Shown: positions 38,166 through 46,392 of the stretch, piece after piece
How the letters are laid out: each line of letters opens with the position of its first letter
Numbering within the stretch: position 1 is the stretch's first letter
NCBI GenBank assembly: GCA_903865895.1
Contig: CAIPLM010000092.1
Coordinates: 1-46,718, forward strand
Direction of reading: 5' to 3'
Length of the DNA stretch: 46,718 nt
Source of the DNA: an uncultured Rhodospirillales bacterium
GTDB taxonomy: Bacteria > Pseudomonadota > Alphaproteobacteria > Acetobacterales > Acetobacteraceae
Notes under the pieces: model-generated
What the model was told of the DNA's origin: nothing
Seen by the model: only the letters and a program-made list of their open reading frames with translations
Databases searched by the model: none
Position numbers and translations under genes: made by a program

Positions 38166-40030
38166 CGGCGGGTTTGCATCTGGCGCAGGAATGGTGGCCG
38201 GCGGAGGGCGCCGAGCCGCCGCGCTGGGTGCTCACCCTGGAGAACCGCGGCGACACGGCGCTCGAAGGCTTCACCCTCTGCTGGACCGGCCACTGCAAGC
38301 TCGACCCGGCGCACCCGCTCGAAAATGCCCAGCTCCTGCGCCGCGTGTCGAATTTCACGGAAGTGGCGATGCCCGGCGGCGCCCTGGCGGCCCGGGCGGC
38401 ATGGCGCTTCACCGTGCGCGCCATCAACGTGCCCCTGCGGCATTGGAGCGAGGCAGCCCAGGCGGCCTACCTCGTGCTGGCGGATGGCACGACCGCCGAC
38501 GTCACGGTCGAACTGTGCCGGCCCGGCGGCACCGCGCCGGGCACCCCGGTGCTCGGCCTGGCCCAGGCCGAGGGCGGCCGCCTCGATGACGGGCTCGCCC
38601 TGGTCCCCTGGCCGCACCACGTCGTCGCCGAGGGCGCCACCACCCCGCCACCCGGCCTGTCGGTAAACCCTGAGGGGGATTTCGCGGCCCTCTGCGCCCT
38701 GCTGTTTCCCGGCGAACAGCTGGTCGACCCCGCCGGAATCCCAGTAGCGCTGGAATCGGCGGACCTCCCGGAGGAGGCCTACCACCTCCATTTCGCGGGC
38801 GGTCAGGCCCGGATCGCGGCGGGCGGGCCGAGCGGCCATCTCTACGGCCAGATCGCCCTCGCCCAGCTCCTGCGCGCCGCCCGGGCCGACCCGGCTTCCT
38901 GCCGCTTCCCCGCGCGCCTGACGATCGAGGACGCCCCGGAGCACGGCTGGCGCGGCACCCATCTCGACGTCGCCCGGCAATACTACCCGCCGGACGAACT
39001 GGCGCGCTTCATCGCCACGCTGGCCTGGAACCGCATCAACCGCTTCCATCTCCACCTCACCGATGACGAGGCGTGGCGCTTCGAGCTGCCGGCCTACCCC
39101 GAACTGACCGCACGCGGCGCCTGGCGCGGCCACGGGCTCGCCATCCCGCCCCTGCTCGGCTCCGGCGCAGCGCGCCATGGTGGCGCTTACAGCCGGGCGG
39201 AACTGGCGGCGCTGGTCGCGCTGGCCGGGCGCTTCGGCATCACCGTGGTGCCGGAGATCGACGTGCCGGGCCACTGCTTCGCGGCCCTCGCGGCCCTGCC
39301 CTGGCTCCGCGACCCCGGCGAGACCGGCGAATACTGGTCGATCCAGGCCTTCCCGAATAACAGCCTCAACCCCGCGGTACCGGCCATGCTGCCCTTCGTG
39401 GAGGCGGCGTTCGGCGAATTGCTCGATATCTTCCCCGGCAAATGGGTCCATGTCGGCGCCGACGAGGTGCCGCACGACGCCTGGACGACCTCGCCGCTCG
39501 CCACCGGGCGCGCCGCCCCGGCATTGCAGGCCGGGGTGCTGCGCCATCTCCACGCCATGCTCCGCGCGGCGGGGCGGGTGACCACGGCATGGGAGGAGGG
39601 CTCGCTCGGCGGCGGCATCACGCCCGAGGCCGCCCTGCTGATCGCCTGGCAATCCCCCGCCAGCGCACCGCCACTGGCCGCGGCCGGCTACGATGTAGTG
39701 GTCGCCCCGGCGCAGCACTACTACCTCAACATGGCGCTGGACCCCGGCTGGTGGGAGCCCGGCGCCTCCTGGGCGGGCTGGTCGAGCATCGCCGCGACAT
39801 ACCAATTCGATCCCGCCGCCCTGTTCACCAGTGGTGCCACCGGGCGGCTCGCCGGCGTGCAATGCTGCATCTGGAGCGAGCAGCTGCATGACCGGCGCGT
39901 CTTCCGCCGGCTGGTGTTCCCGCGGTTGTCCGCAGTGGCGGAAACCGGCTGGACGGCGCCGGCGCGCAAGGATTGGCGCCGCTTCGCCGCCGCGTCGCGC
40001 TTCATGCCGGTCCCCGGCGCGGCGCTATAG
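38162..40030 (+). CDS. Beta-N-acetylhexosaminidase, glycoside hydrolase family 20
   Basis: The 622-residue enzyme releases terminal N-acetylhexosamine by substrate-assisted catalysis. The N-terminal part (about 1-130) is a beta-sandwich like the accessory domain of chitobiases. A GH20b-like domain comes next, and then the TIM barrel from about residue 260 with WRGTHLDVARQYY, FHLHLTDDEAWR and the catalytic Asp434-Glu435 in HVGADEVP. No signal peptide is seen, so it is probably cytoplasmic and acts on imported oligosaccharides. The ATG overlaps the previous stop, and a GGGGGGA site lies 8 nt upstream. A sugar-type ABC importer follows. Confidence 0.92.
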   Translation: MTAGLHLAQEWWPAEGAEPPRWVLTLENRGDTALEGFTLCWTGHCKLDPAHPLENAQLLRRVSNFTEVAMPGGALAARAAWRFTVRAINVPLRHWSEAAQAAYLVLADGTTADVTVELCRPGGTAPGTPVLGLAQAEGGRLDDGLALVPWPHHVVAEGATTPPPGLSVNPEGDFAALCALLFPGEQLVDPAGIPVALESADLPEEAYHLHFAGGQARIAAGGPSGHLYGQIALAQLLRAARADPASCRFPARLTIEDAPEHGWRGTHLDVARQYYPPDELARFIATLAWNRINRFHLHLTDDEAWRFELPAYPELTARGAWRGHGLAIPPLLGSGAARHGGAYSRAELAALVALAGRFGITVVPEIDVPGHCFAALAALPWLRDPGETGEYWSIQAFPNNSLNPAVPAMLPFVEAAFGELLDIFPGKWVHVGADEVPHDAWTTSPLATGRAAPALQAGVLRHLHAMLRAAGRVTTAWEEGSLGGGITPEAALLIAWQSPASAPPLAAAGYDVVVAPAQHYYLNMALDPGWWEPGASWAGWSSIAATYQFDPAALFTSGATGRLAGVQCCIWSEQLHDRRVFRRLVFPRLSAVAETGWTAPARKDWRRFAAASRFMPVPGAAL

Positions 40031-40185
40031 CGCACGCGCAATGTTGCCGCCGGCAGGCGCACGGTTTACCTTGCCCGCCAAGCGGCACCGGAAGCGCCGC
40101 GCAGGGACACAGGCGACATGGCAGCGTCAGTCAGCGGAGCAACGGTAAAGATAGCCGGAGCCATTCCCGGCCGGGCGGTCTAGGC

Positions 40186-41265
40186 GTGTCGACGCTCAGC
40201 CTGCGCGGCATCGTCCGCCAATTCGGCCCGCTCCGGGTGATCCACGGCATCGATCTCGACATCGCGCAGGGCGAGTTCGTCGTCTTCGTCGGCCCCTCCG
40301 GCTGCGGCAAATCCACCCTGCTGCGCATCATCGCCGGGCTCGACCAGCCCAATGGCGGGCAGATCACCATCGACGGGCGCGACGTCACCGGCACCCGCGC
40401 CGCCGAGCGCGGTCTTGCCATGGTCTTCCAGTCCTACGCGCTCTACCCGCATATGACAGTTCGGCAAAATCTCGCCTTCGGGCTCGAGAACCAGCGCATG
40501 GCAAAGGAAGAGGTCGCGCGCCGCGTGGCCGAAGCCGCACGCATGCTGCAAATTGAGCATCTCCTGGCCCGCAAGCCCGGCCAGCTCTCCGGCGGCCAGC
40601 GCCAGCGCGTGGCGATCGGCCGGACGGTGACGCGCGAGCCCGGCATTTTCCTGTTCGACGAACCGCTCTCCAACCTCGATGCCGAGCTGCGGGTGCAGAT
40701 GCGCGTGGAACTCACCGCGCTGCACAAGCGCCTCCAGGCGACGATGATCTACGTCACCCATGACCAGACCGAGGCGATGACGATGGCCGATCGCATCGTG
40801 GTGCTGCGCGCCGGGCGGATCGAGCAGCAGGGCTCGCCGCTGGAGCTGTACAACCGCCCGGCCAACAAATTCGTCGCCGGCTTCATCGGCTCGCCCCGCA
40901 TGAATTTCCTCGATGGCCAGGCCGTGGGCGGGCGCTCGGTCGCCTTCGAGGGACTGCCGAACCTCGATATCCCCGCCGCGCGGGAAACCACCGAGGGCGA
41001 GGCGGTCACCCTCGGCGTCCGCCCGGAACATCTCGCCTTCACCGATGGCGCGGGCCTGCCGGGCACGGTCGATATCGTCGAACAGATGGGCGGCGAGAGC
41101 TACATCTACGTCACCCTTGCCAATGAAGCCCGCCTCACCGTGCGCCGCCCCGGCCAGACCCAGCTGCACGCCGGCGAGCCGGTGCGCGTCGCCATCGACG
41201 GCGCGGCACATCTGTTCGGCCGCGGCGATGATGAGCACGCCATCACCCCAAGGAGACTGCCATGA
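40186..41265 (+). CDS. Carbohydrate ABC transporter ATP-binding protein (MalK/UgpC-like)
   Basis: This 359-residue ATPase has Walker A GPSGCGKST at 36-44, the Q-loop MVFQSYALYPHM, signature LSGGQRQR, Walker B IFLFDEPLSNLD and the switch histidine in YVTHDQTEAMT. A C-terminal TOBE domain (LGVRPEHL) is typical of sugar importers. The start is a GTG with only a weak ribosome-binding site; no better start is seen. It overlaps the next gene by 4 nt, so the five-gene set 40186-45671 is probably one operon. Confidence 0.93.
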   Translation: MSTLSLRGIVRQFGPLRVIHGIDLDIAQGEFVVFVGPSGCGKSTLLRIIAGLDQPNGGQITIDGRDVTGTRAAERGLAMVFQSYALYPHMTVRQNLAFGLENQRMAKEEVARRVAEAARMLQIEHLLARKPGQLSGGQRQRVAIGRTVTREPGIFLFDEPLSNLDAELRVQMRVELTALHKRLQATMIYVTHDQTEAMTMADRIVVLRAGRIEQQGSPLELYNRPANKFVAGFIGSPRMNFLDGQAVGGRSVAFEGLPNLDIPAARETTEGEAVTLGVRPEHLAFTDGAGLPGTVDIVEQMGGESYIYVTLANEARLTVRRPGQTQLHAGEPVRVAIDGAAHLFGRGDDEHAITPRRLP

Positions 41266-42329
41266 CCCGCTCCTACCGCGTCGCCATTGTAGGGGCAGGC
41301 ATCGGCGCCCGCCATGTCGATGGCTACAACGCCAATCCCGGCCTGTTCGAGATTGCCGTGATCTGCGATCGCGACCTCACCCGCGCCGCCTCCCTGGCGG
41401 CCAAGGTCGCGGTGGGAGTGCCGGACCTGCATGACGAGTTCGATGACGAGCTGCTGGCGCGCGACGATATCGACATCATCGACATCTGCCTGCCCCCCTT
41501 CCTCCATCTCGACGCCATTACCCGCGCGCTGCGCGCCGGCAAGCGCGTGGTGTGCGAAAAGCCGCTGGTCGGCTCGCTCGCCGAGGTGGACCAGATCGAG
41601 GCGGTGGTGGCGGAAACCGGCGGCATCGTTATGCCCGTCTTCCAAGCCCGCTTCGGCAACGGCCTGGCTCGCGCCCGCCACATGATGGAGAGCGGCGCGG
41701 CGGGCAAGGTGTTCCTCACGACAGCGCAAACCCACTGGACCCGCGGCGCCGACTACTACGCCATCAAGTGGCGCGGCACGAAGGCCTATGAGCTCGGTGG
41801 CGCCTTCCTCGGCCATGCCATCCATATCCATGACATGCTCACCACCCTGGTCGGCCCCGTGAAAACCGTCAGCGCCACCACCGCCATCCGCGTGAACCCG
41901 ATCGAGACCGAGGATTGCGGCGGCGCGATCCTGGAAATGGCCGATGGCTCCATCGCCGTGCTCTCCGTCACCCTCGGCTCCGCCGACGAGATTTCCCGCC
42001 TGCGCATCATGGCCGAGAACGTCACCATCGAGAGCCACGGCGAGGTCTATGCCAGCTCCCGCGAGCCCTGGCACTTCATCCCCAAGGCCCCGAAGGACCA
42101 TGCCTGGCTGAACGACGCGCTTGAGGGTGCACCGCGCGGCAAGGAGGGCTTCGCCCGCCAGTTCGAAGCCTTCCATGCCAGCCTCGAAGCCGGCACGCCG
42201 CCGCCGGTCACGGTGGCGCAGGCCCGGGCCTCGCTCGAACTCATCACCGCCATCTACCATTCCGCCCGCACCGGCGAGCGGGTCAGCCTGCCCATCCCCC
42301 CCACCCACCCGGCCTATGCGGCCTGGTGA
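41262..42329 (+). CDS. Gfo/Idh/MocA-family NAD(P)-dependent oxidoreductase
   Basis: This 355-residue sugar or inositol-type dehydrogenase has an N-terminal Rossmann fold with GAGIGARH at 11-18, and the conserved EKPL with Lys100. The C-terminal domain carries GHAIHIHD, whose histidines are typical of the active site. The gene lies inside the ABC operon, so the imported sugar or its oxidised form is the likely substrate. Start overlaps the ATPase stop, and AAGGAG lies just upstream. Confidence 0.9.
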   Translation: MTRSYRVAIVGAGIGARHVDGYNANPGLFEIAVICDRDLTRAASLAAKVAVGVPDLHDEFDDELLARDDIDIIDICLPPFLHLDAITRALRAGKRVVCEKPLVGSLAEVDQIEAVVAETGGIVMPVFQARFGNGLARARHMMESGAAGKVFLTTAQTHWTRGADYYAIKWRGTKAYELGGAFLGHAIHIHDMLTTLVGPVKTVSATTAIRVNPIETEDCGGAILEMADGSIAVLSVTLGSADEISRLRIMAENVTIESHGEVYASSREPWHFIPKAPKDHAWLNDALEGAPRGKEGFARQFEAFHASLEAGTPPPVTVAQARASLELITAIYHSARTGERVSLPIPPTHPAYAAW

Positions 42330-42354
42330 CCCCCAACGAACCAAGGAGCAGTTC

Positions 42355-43629
42355 ATGAAAACGCTTTTCCGCCGCGCCGCCCTGGCTGGGGTCGCGGCAT
42401 TCCTGCCGGCCTTCGCGCAAGCGGCGACCGACGTGCGCATCATGTGGTACAGCGACGGTAATGAGGGCGAGGTCGCGCGCGACCTGCTCAACCGCTTCGA
42501 GGCCGCCAACCCCGACATCAAGGTGGTGCTGGATAACGTCCCGTACAAGATGATCATGGAGACGCTGCCACAGCTCGTCTCCTCCGGCCAGGCGCCGGAC
42601 ATGGCGCGGGTGACCGACCTCGGCGGCCAGGCCGACCAGTATCTCGACATCGGCCCCCTCGTGAAGGACCGCGCCTACTGGGAGAAGAACTACGCCACCA
42701 CGCTGCCCTGGCTGCGCCCGGCCGGCAACACCACCGGCATTTTCGGCGTGATGACCGGCATCACCACCACCATGCCGATCGTCAACGAGACCCTGTTCCA
42801 GCAGGCCGGCATCCCGCTGCCCGGCCCGAAGGCGACCTGGCAGGAATGGGCGGTCGCGGCCAAGGCCGTGGCGCAGAAGACCGGCGTCGCCATCCCCATC
42901 GCCATCGACCGCTCCGGCCACCGCGTCTCCGGCCCCGCCATCTCGATGGGCGCCAAGTATTTCGACGGCGAGAACCCGGCCCTGGTCGATGACGGCCTCA
43001 AGACCATGACCAAGCTGATCTACGACTGGCACCGCGACGGCACCATGTCCAAGCAGATCTGGGGCTCGGTCGGCGGCACCGCCTATCGCGGCGCCAATGA
43101 GGAATTCGCCAACGGCCAGGTGGTGCTCTACTTCTCCGGCGTCTGGCAGTTCCCGCAATTCGCCAAGACTATTGGCGATGCCTTCGACTGGCACGGCGTG
43201 CCCAACCCCTGCGGTCCCGCCGCCTGCTCCGGCATGCCCGGCGGCGCCGCCCTGGTCGGCTACAAGAGCTCCAAACACCCGGCCGAAGTCGCCCGCGTGA
43301 TGGACTACATGGCCTCCGAGCCGGTGATGGCGGAATACCTCGCCCGCACCCTGTTCCTCTCCCCCCATGCCGGCATTGCCGCCAAGGGCGTCGCCTATGA
43401 CGCCAAGACGCCGCAGCTCAAGAAGTCGCTCGAGGCGGCCCAGGCCAACCTCCTCGCTTTGTCGCCCACCGCCTTCCGCCTCCAGGGCTACCTGCGCAAT
43501 CGCATCATGTTCAACGCGCTGATCGTGCGCCTGAACCAGGCGATCGCTGGGGAGATGTCACTCGATGAAGCCTGGACGCGGATGACCTCCGATGTCGCCG
43601 ATGGGATGAAAGCGGCGGGGGTGAGGTAA
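42355..43629 (+). CDS. Carbohydrate ABC transporter substrate-binding protein, family 1
   Basis: This is the periplasmic sugar-binding receptor, 424 residues. It has a Sec signal peptide (MKTLFRRAALAGVAAFLPAF, cleaved after AQA). The SBP_bac_1 fold is indicated by DLLNRFEAANPDIKV and the ALVGYKSSKHPAEVARVMDY region. AAGGAGCAGTTC precedes the ATG, a strong ribosome-binding site. A stem-loop follows the stop, before the permease genes. The open frame extends 78 codons upstream as a shadow of the oxidoreductase gene. Confidence 0.94.
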   Translation: MKTLFRRAALAGVAAFLPAFAQAATDVRIMWYSDGNEGEVARDLLNRFEAANPDIKVVLDNVPYKMIMETLPQLVSSGQAPDMARVTDLGGQADQYLDIGPLVKDRAYWEKNYATTLPWLRPAGNTTGIFGVMTGITTTMPIVNETLFQQAGIPLPGPKATWQEWAVAAKAVAQKTGVAIPIAIDRSGHRVSGPAISMGAKYFDGENPALVDDGLKTMTKLIYDWHRDGTMSKQIWGSVGGTAYRGANEEFANGQVVLYFSGVWQFPQFAKTIGDAFDWHGVPNPCGPAACSGMPGGAALVGYKSSKHPAEVARVMDYMASEPVMAEYLARTLFLSPHAGIAAKGVAYDAKTPQLKKSLEAAQANLLALSPTAFRLQGYLRNRIMFNALIVRLNQAIAGEMSLDEAWTRMTSDVADGMKAAGVR

Positions 43630-43638
43630 CGGCAGCAA

Positions 43639-43664
43639 GGGCTTCCTTGTGAAAAAGGAAGCCC
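43639..43664 (+). promoter_or_regulatory. Stem-loop between binding-protein and permease genes
   Basis: GGGCTTCCTT (43639-43648) and AAGGAAGCCC (43655-43664) form a perfect 10-bp stem with a 6-nt loop. It starts 10 nt after the binding-protein stop and ends 10 nt before the permease ATG. Such elements often protect the upstream mRNA so that the receptor is made in excess over membrane parts. The only AAGGA near the permease start lies in its 3' arm, so the stem could also limit permease translation. Confidence 0.55.
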
Positions 43665-43674
43665 TCCCTTCCCC

Positions 43675-44628
43675 ATGAGCACCCTCGGCCGCCTGATCGA
43701 CGCCCCCTTCGAAGCCCTCCAGCGCCGGCTGGGCGCGGCACGCATGCCCTATGTGTTCGTCGCGCCCAACCTGCTGGTGTTCGGCATTTTCGTCGCCGCG
43801 CCGATGATCCTCAACGTCTGGTACGCCGTCACCGGCGGTACCCAGCTGATGCCGGCGGAGCGCCCCTTCGTCGGCGCCTCGAATTTCGGGGAATTACTGG
43901 ATTGCGACCAGTTCGGCGTCATCGCCAGTTGCCGGCAGGACCGGTTCTGGCGCGCGGTGGCCAACACCGCCTGGTTCGTCCCCTTCCAGGTGATCGGGCT
44001 GGTCGCGGTCTCGCTGGTCACCGCGCTGATCCTGAACCGGCGCATGGCGTGGCGCGGCTTCTTCCGCGCCGTCTTCTTCTATCCGGTGCTGCTCTCCCCC
44101 GTCGTCGTGGCGCTGATCTGGAAATGGGTGCTCCAGCCCGACGGCGTGCTGAACGCCCTGATCGTCGCGGGCGGCGGCGCACGGGTGCCCTTCCTGCTCG
44201 ACCCCTCCTGGGCCTTCTCCTGGACGGTGGTGATCAGCATCTGGGCCCATATGGGGTTCTACACCCTGATCCTGCTGGCCGGCTTGCAGGCGATCCCGGC
44301 CGATCTCTATGAGGCCGCCGAGATGGACGGCACGCCGCATGCCCGCGTGTTCTGGCGCATCACGCTGCCGCTGCTGATGCCCAACATGGTGGTGGTGCTG
44401 GTGCTTGGGCTGATCCGCGCCGTCCAGTCCTTCGATGAGATCTTCGTGCTGACCGGTGGCGGGCCGGGCACGGCGACGCAGTATATCGTGCAGTACATCT
44501 ACGAAACCGCATTCGCCAACCAGACCCATATCCTCGGCCTCGCCGCCGCCGCTTCGATTTTGGTCGGCGGGGTGCTGATGGTGCTCACCATGCTGCAACT
44601 CGCCGCCACCGCGTGGTCCAAGCGATGA
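43675..44628 (+). CDS. Sugar ABC transporter permease (MalF/UgpA-like)
   Basis: This inner-membrane permease of 317 residues has about six transmembrane helices, beginning at FVAPNLLVFGIFVAAPMI. The EAA loop reads EAAEMDGTPHARVFWRITLPLL, and the end includes FDEIFVLTGGGPGTATQY, all typical of the UgpA group. There is no good free ribosome-binding site. Its stop overlaps the next start as ATGA. Confidence 0.93.
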   Translation: MSTLGRLIDAPFEALQRRLGAARMPYVFVAPNLLVFGIFVAAPMILNVWYAVTGGTQLMPAERPFVGASNFGELLDCDQFGVIASCRQDRFWRAVANTAWFVPFQVIGLVAVSLVTALILNRRMAWRGFFRAVFFYPVLLSPVVVALIWKWVLQPDGVLNALIVAGGGARVPFLLDPSWAFSWTVVISIWAHMGFYTLILLAGLQAIPADLYEAAEMDGTPHARVFWRITLPLLMPNMVVVLVLGLIRAVQSFDEIFVLTGGGPGTATQYIVQYIYETAFANQTHILGLAAAASILVGGVLMVLTMLQLAATAWSKR

Positions 44629-45671
44629 TCCGCTTCCTCACTCGGCGTCGCGGGGGCGCCCGCGCGGATTGGACCGACTGGTTCGCCCGCATCTATTTGC
44701 TGATCGGCCTCTTGGTGATGTTCGGCCCGGTTGCCTGGCTCGCCCTGTCCTCCTTCAAAACCCAGACGGCATTGCAGGAATTCCCGCCCTCCCTGCTGCC
44801 GATGGGGCAGAAACAGGTCGCGCTGCCCGGCACCGAGCGGCCGCTGCCGGTCTTCCTGGTGCCGCAGCCCGACGGGGTGGCGCAGGAGCGGGTGATGGTC
44901 CGCCGCGTCGGCCTCGAAGGCCAGTTCGTCGACCCCGCAGACCCCGCGCGACGCATCGAGCGGGCGCGGCTCACCGCGGTCACGCCGGTGCGCGAGCTGC
45001 ATTTCGCCATCGAGAACTACATCGAGCCGCTGAAGCAGTTCAATTTCACCCGCTTCCTCGGCAATTCGCTCTTCGTCACCATCGTCTCCACCGCGATCAC
45101 CCTGCTGATCAACGCGATGTGCGCCTTCGCCCTCAGCAAATACGAATTCCGCGGGCGGGACGGGATTTTCATCTTCATCCTCTCCACCCTGATGATCCCG
45201 ATCACCGTGGTGCTGGTGCCGGCCTTCCTCATCGTCACCGGTCTCGGCCTCGGCAACTCGCTCTGGGGCGTGATCCTGCCACCGGCCGCGACGCCGACCG
45301 GGGTGTTCCTGCTCCGCCAATACATGCTCACCATCCCCGACGAGCTGATGGATGCCGCCCGGATGGATCACGCCAGCGAGTGGCGCCTCTTCTGGCGCAT
45401 CATCCTGCCGCTCGCCGCCCCGGCGCTCGCGGTGCTGGCGATCTTCTCGGTGGTGTGGCGCTGGAACGACTTCCTGTGGCCGCTGATCGTGCTGAACCGC
45501 CAGGAGAACTTCACCCTCCAACTCGGCCTCGCCGCCTTCCAGGGCGAATTGCAGACCCAGTGGCACTATCTGCTGGCGATGACGGTGGTGACGCTGCTGC
45601 CGGTGACCTTGGTCTTCGCCTTCCTGCAAAAATACATCACCACCGGCATCGCCTCGTCCGGCATGAAGTGA
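44625..45671 (+). CDS. Sugar ABC transporter permease (MalG/UgpE-like) with long periplasmic loop
   Basis: This second permease of 348 residues pairs with the one at 43675. After the first helix (about 24-43) there is an unusually long external loop of about 100 residues (45-145), rich in Pro, Val and Arg. The helices then resume at FLGNSLFVTIVSTAITLL. The EAA loop is DAARMDHASEWRLFWRIILP. UgpE-type permeases normally have a shorter loop here. The ATG overlaps the previous stop; a GTG 12 nt upstream is less likely. It ends the operon. Confidence 0.93.
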   Translation: MIRFLTRRRGGARADWTDWFARIYLLIGLLVMFGPVAWLALSSFKTQTALQEFPPSLLPMGQKQVALPGTERPLPVFLVPQPDGVAQERVMVRRVGLEGQFVDPADPARRIERARLTAVTPVRELHFAIENYIEPLKQFNFTRFLGNSLFVTIVSTAITLLINAMCAFALSKYEFRGRDGIFIFILSTLMIPITVVLVPAFLIVTGLGLGNSLWGVILPPAATPTGVFLLRQYMLTIPDELMDAARMDHASEWRLFWRIILPLAAPALAVLAIFSVVWRWNDFLWPLIVLNRQENFTLQLGLAAFQGELQTQWHYLLAMTVVTLLPVTLVFAFLQKYITTGIASSGMK

Positions 45672-45788
45672 CCGGCTTGGCGTAGCCGGCCGCCCGGCGC
45701 AGATTGATCCAGCGCAAGGTGTGGGGCCGCCGATGCGGACATGCTGCACGCGGCCTATATACAATGCGCGAAACCCCTGGAGCCCGAG

Positions 45789-46379
45789 ATGCCCGAGACC
45801 GTGCCGACCGATCCCTTCGACTTCTTCCGCGCCTGGTTCGCCGAGGCCGAGGCGACGGAGGTGAACGACCCCAATGCGATGACGGTGGCGACCGCCGACC
45901 AGGAAGGGCATCCCTCCGCCCGCATCGTGCTGCTCAAGGACTGGGACCGCGCCGGCTTCGTCTTCTACACCAACAAGGAAAGCCGCAAGGGGGGCGAACT
46001 GCGCGAGAACGCGCGCGCCTGCCTGCTGTTCCACTGGAAGGGCCTGCGCCGCCAGGTCCGCATCGAGGGCCCGGTGCTGGACGTGACGGACGCCGAGGCC
46101 GACGCCTACTACAACTCCCGCCCGCGCGGCTCGCGGGTGGGCGCCTGGGCCTCCATCCAGTCCCGCCCGCTCGCCAATCGCGACGAACTTTTGGGGCGCA
46201 TCGCCGAATACGAGGCGAAATACCCGGGCGAGGAGGTGCCGCGCCCGGCCCATTGGTCCGGCTACCGGGTGGTGCCGCAGTATTTCGAATTCTGGCAGGA
46301 CATGCCGTTCCGCCTGCATGACCGCAACGTCTTCACCCGCCAGGGTGACGCCTGGCAGCACGGCAAGCTGTTCCCCTGA
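45789..46379 (+). CDS. pdxH: Pyridoxamine 5'-phosphate oxidase
   Basis: PdxH is an FMN enzyme that oxidises pyridoxamine or pyridoxine phosphate to PLP. The 196-residue product has ATADQEGHPSARIVLLKDWD, FYTNKESRKG, LFHWKGLRRQVRIEG, SRVGAWASIQS and the C-terminal WSGYRVVPQYFEFWQ, all diagnostic. The start MPETVPTDPF has GGAG 8 nt upstream; a longer frame starts 48 nt earlier with a non-family N-terminus. It supplies the cofactor for PLP enzymes such as the one at 21704, but no functional link is implied. Confidence 0.96.
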   Translation: MPETVPTDPFDFFRAWFAEAEATEVNDPNAMTVATADQEGHPSARIVLLKDWDRAGFVFYTNKESRKGGELRENARACLLFHWKGLRRQVRIEGPVLDVTDAEADAYYNSRPRGSRVGAWASIQSRPLANRDELLGRIAEYEAKYPGEEVPRPAHWSGYRVVPQYFEFWQDMPFRLHDRNVFTRQGDAWQHGKLFP

Positions 46380-46392
46380 TCCCCACCCACCC

